From assembly GCA_040389065.1 (NCBI GenBank), contig JAZKAR010000025.1:45367-109366 (forward strand): a stretch of DNA of 64,000 nt. Reading direction: 5' to 3'. Below are positions 62,409 through 64,000 of the stretch, one piece after another. The DNA is from JAZKAR01 sp040389065 (GTDB lineage: Bacteria > Pseudomonadota > Gammaproteobacteria > Burkholderiales > Casimicrobiaceae). The translations under genes and the position numbers were made by a program. The first letter of the stretch is position 1, and the number at the start of each line of letters is the position of its first letter. The notes below the pieces were generated by a model. That model saw nothing but the letters and a program-made list of their open reading frames with translations, had not been told where the DNA came from and made no database searches.

Positions 62409-63386
62409 TTACAAATTATCATTTACTCTTCCCAACAACAGATATTCTAATAATGCTTTTTGTACATGCAGCCTGTTTTCAGCTTCATCCCACACCACAC
62501 TTTGCGGGCTTTCTAATACTTCTTCAGTTACCTCTTCATCTCGATGAGCAGGCAAGCAGTGCATAAATAAGGCATCAGGTTTAGCCTTTGACATCATGGA
62601 TGCATTCACTTGAAAAGGTAAGAATATTTTTTTGCGTGTTTCTGTTTCTGCTTCGTATCCCATGCTAGTCCATACATCGGTAGTCACTAAATCTACGTTT
62701 GTAACTGCTTCTAAAGGATTATCAAAACACTGCAGTGTTTGCTTTTCATATAATGAGCGCACTTCATCTTTTAATTGATAATCTTTTGGGGTCGAAACAT
62801 GAAGTTTAAAATTAAAAATTTTTGCTGCTTGTAACCAAGTAGCGCACATGTTATTAGCATCACCTACCCAAGCAACTGTCTTACCCTGAATATTCCCCCT
62901 AAATTCGTAGTAGGTGTAGATATCTGCTAAAATCTGGCACGGATGATACTGATTCGTTAGCCCATTAATAACTGGAACACGTGAATGTGAAGCAAATCTC
63001 TCAATAATAGATTGCTCAAATGTACGAATCATAACGACATCAACCATACGGCTAATCACCCGAGCCACATCTTCAATAGGCTCGCCACGCCCTAACTGAG
63101 TGTCGTTTGTTGTCAGAAAAATAGAATTTCCACCTAGCTGACTCATCCCTGCTTCAAACGAAACTCGAGTACGCGTCGATTGCTTCTCAAATACCATCGC
63201 TAGAGTACGATCTTTGAGCGGTTGATAAGTAATATAATGTTTAAAGTAATGCTTAATTGTTTTAATACGCTCAAATAAATACTCATATTCATTTAAAGTA
63301 AAATCTTTCAGCTGCAAAAAATGTCGAACCTCACCCATCGGTGTGGAATGAACGGTAGACGCTGGCGAAGGTTTTTTTATAGTCAT
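62409..63386 (-). CDS. argF: Ornithine carbamoyltransferase (anabolic)
   Basis: Converts ornithine and carbamoyl phosphate to citrulline in arginine synthesis. Motifs are STRTRVSFEAG (70-80), GRGEPIEDVARV, HPCQILADIYTYYE (148-) and MHCLPAHRDEE. The length (325) is slightly above the usual because of a 16-residue leader before MGEVRHFLQLKDF, which could instead be the start. It follows carB across a terminator; the two share the carbamoyl phosphate supply. Confidence 0.95.
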   Translation of the reverse strand: MTIKKPSPASTVHSTPMGEVRHFLQLKDFTLNEYEYLFERIKTIKHYFKHYITYQPLKDRTLAMVFEKQSTRTRVSFEAGMSQLGGNSIFLTTNDTQLGRGEPIEDVARVISRMVDVVMIRTFEQSIIERFASHSRVPVINGLTNQYHPCQILADIYTYYEFRGNIQGKTVAWVGDANNMCATWLQAAKIFNFKLHVSTPKDYQLKDEVRSLYEKQTLQCFDNPLEAVTNVDLVTTDVWTSMGYEAETETRKKIFLPFQVNASMMSKAKPDALFMHCLPAHRDEEVTEEVLESPQSVVWDEAENRLHVQKALLEYLLLGRVNDNL

Positions 63387-63466
63387 GAGGTTTCCCCTCG
63401 AAAAGTAGTATTAATAATAGAGCTTAAGTTAGAAACAATTGATAATAGAAAATGGTATCCATTAAA

Positions 63467-63503
63467 AAGTATACGGGCACTTATACTAAGTGCCCGTATA
63501 CTT
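63467..63503 (-). terminator. Perfect terminator between carB and argF
   Basis: AAGTATACGGGCACTTA (63467-63483), loop TAC, TAAGTGCCCGTATACTT (63487-63503): a perfect 17-base stem about 64 bases past the carB stop, followed by T-rich sequence on the minus strand. Confidence 0.85.
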
Positions 63504-63566
63504 ACTTAAGTTTAAACGCTATTTATGTTATTTTTAGCGCCTACTTAATTCATTAGCTCATGAAAA

Positions 63567-64000
63567 TTAAAGCGTTGCCTTTAAGGGTTCTTGTAAACTA
63601 ATGTGAAGTTTTTGAACAGCATAAACATCATAATTCTCAAGATGCTTCAAAGCAAGGGTAGCTGCTTCTGCACCAGCAATCGTACTATACAGTGGAATAC
63701 GCGCTGCTAAAGCTGCTTTACGAATATTTTGAGAGGCTTGAATTGCACTACGCTTTTCATCTACTGTAATAAACACCATGACAATTTCATGATTGGCAAT
63801 TTGAGTCATTACAGCCGTTATATCCTCAATACTCTTAACCGTTACACTTTGCTCTTCAAGAAAAGCTGCTGTCTCCGGTGCAGCGACAACTGAATAACCA
63901 GAAGCTTGCAGTTGCTGTGCTAATAGCTCTGCACGTGAACGATCGCCTTTTTTCAGATCAATATATACCTGACCCGATTTAGGTAGAATCACACCAGCAC
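63567..64000 (-). CDS. carB: Carbamoyl-phosphate synthase large subunit, 3' end
   Basis: Only the C-terminal MGS-like allosteric domain is in the window, entering at the right edge with ...AGVILPKSGQVYIDLKKGDR. It ends with ENYDVYAVQKLHISLQEP, typical of the CarB tail. In E. coli this domain binds UMP and ornithine. The frame continues upstream past the window through GGT and GCT codons. carB makes the carbamoyl phosphate used by both argF (here) and pyrB (4.7 kb). Confidence 0.92.
   Translation of the reverse strand, partial: AGVILPKSGQVYIDLKKGDRSRAELLAQQLQASGYSVVAAPETAAFLEEQSVTVKSIEDITAVMTQIANHEIVMVFITVDEKRSAIQASQNIRKAALAARIPLYSTIAGAEAATLALKHLENYDVYAVQKLHISLQEPLKATL

Overview
The window reads as chromosome of an AT-rich proteobacterium, most likely a low-GC betaproteobacterium. 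The evidence is gene order and gene form: an aminotransferase (alaC)-hom-thrC operon, divergent metG and mrp, adjacent mltA and apaG, an about 430-residue PyrB with extra N-terminal sequence, and an rsmH-ftsL-ftsI division cluster. No rRNA, tRNA, CRISPR array, prophage or transposase gene was seen. The genus was not identified; the taxonomic call is inference.

Layout. 0.1-4.1 kb: threonine/alanine biosynthesis operon (minus). 4.3-4.6 kb: two tandem inverted-repeat elements. 4.7-12 kb: pyrB (plus), then ftsI, ftsL, rsmH, sppA, serB and a lone flgB (minus). 12-17.6 kb: a prepilin-like gene, two unrecognised membrane/secreted genes, mltA, apaG and an exported unknown. 17.6-24 kb: D-Ala-D-Ala carboxypeptidase, astD, a phosphoglycerate-mutase-like phosphatase, a FixJ-type regulator, a DUF2802-type protein and oligoribonuclease. 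24-33 kb: metG, mrp, a solitary VirB2/TrbC-like pilin, secA and a methylthioinosine phosphorylase. 33.6-44.9 kb: the main accessory block, a predicted synthase-dependent exopolysaccharide locus. 45.7-50.4 kb: dnaQ, yicC, gmk, spoT. 50.6-53.2 kb: a Cys-rich mini-protein, a CorC-type protein and an EamA transporter. 53.4-59.1 kb: signalling (PAS-GGDEF-EAL fused to a solute-binding-like domain; receiver-PP2C-ATPase) around a peroxiredoxin. 59.2-64 kb: NlpC/P60 hydrolase, aroA, a deoxyribosyltransferase-like protein, argF and the end of carB.

The exopolysaccharide locus joins a UDP-GlcNAc 2-epimerase, a processive family-2 glycosyltransferase, a membrane-anchored bactofilin-like beta-helix protein, two paralogous polysaccharide-deacetylase-like proteins in convergent operons, a YaiO-like outer-membrane barrel, a polytopic membrane protein and a predicted secreted sugar-hydrolase-like protein. 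Together these can supply UDP-ManNAc, polymerise it, modify the chain and export it. The combination resembles, but does not match, known poly-GlcNAc, Pel or NfrA/NfrB systems, and is the best candidate here for an undescribed system.

A second theme is a family of short palindromic elements (about 64-142 bp, ends TTAGAAGTTACGCAGTT) found eight times between genes. Their core is shared with the differently ended tandem elements at 4.3-4.6 kb, which suggests a MITE-like family with exchangeable ends.
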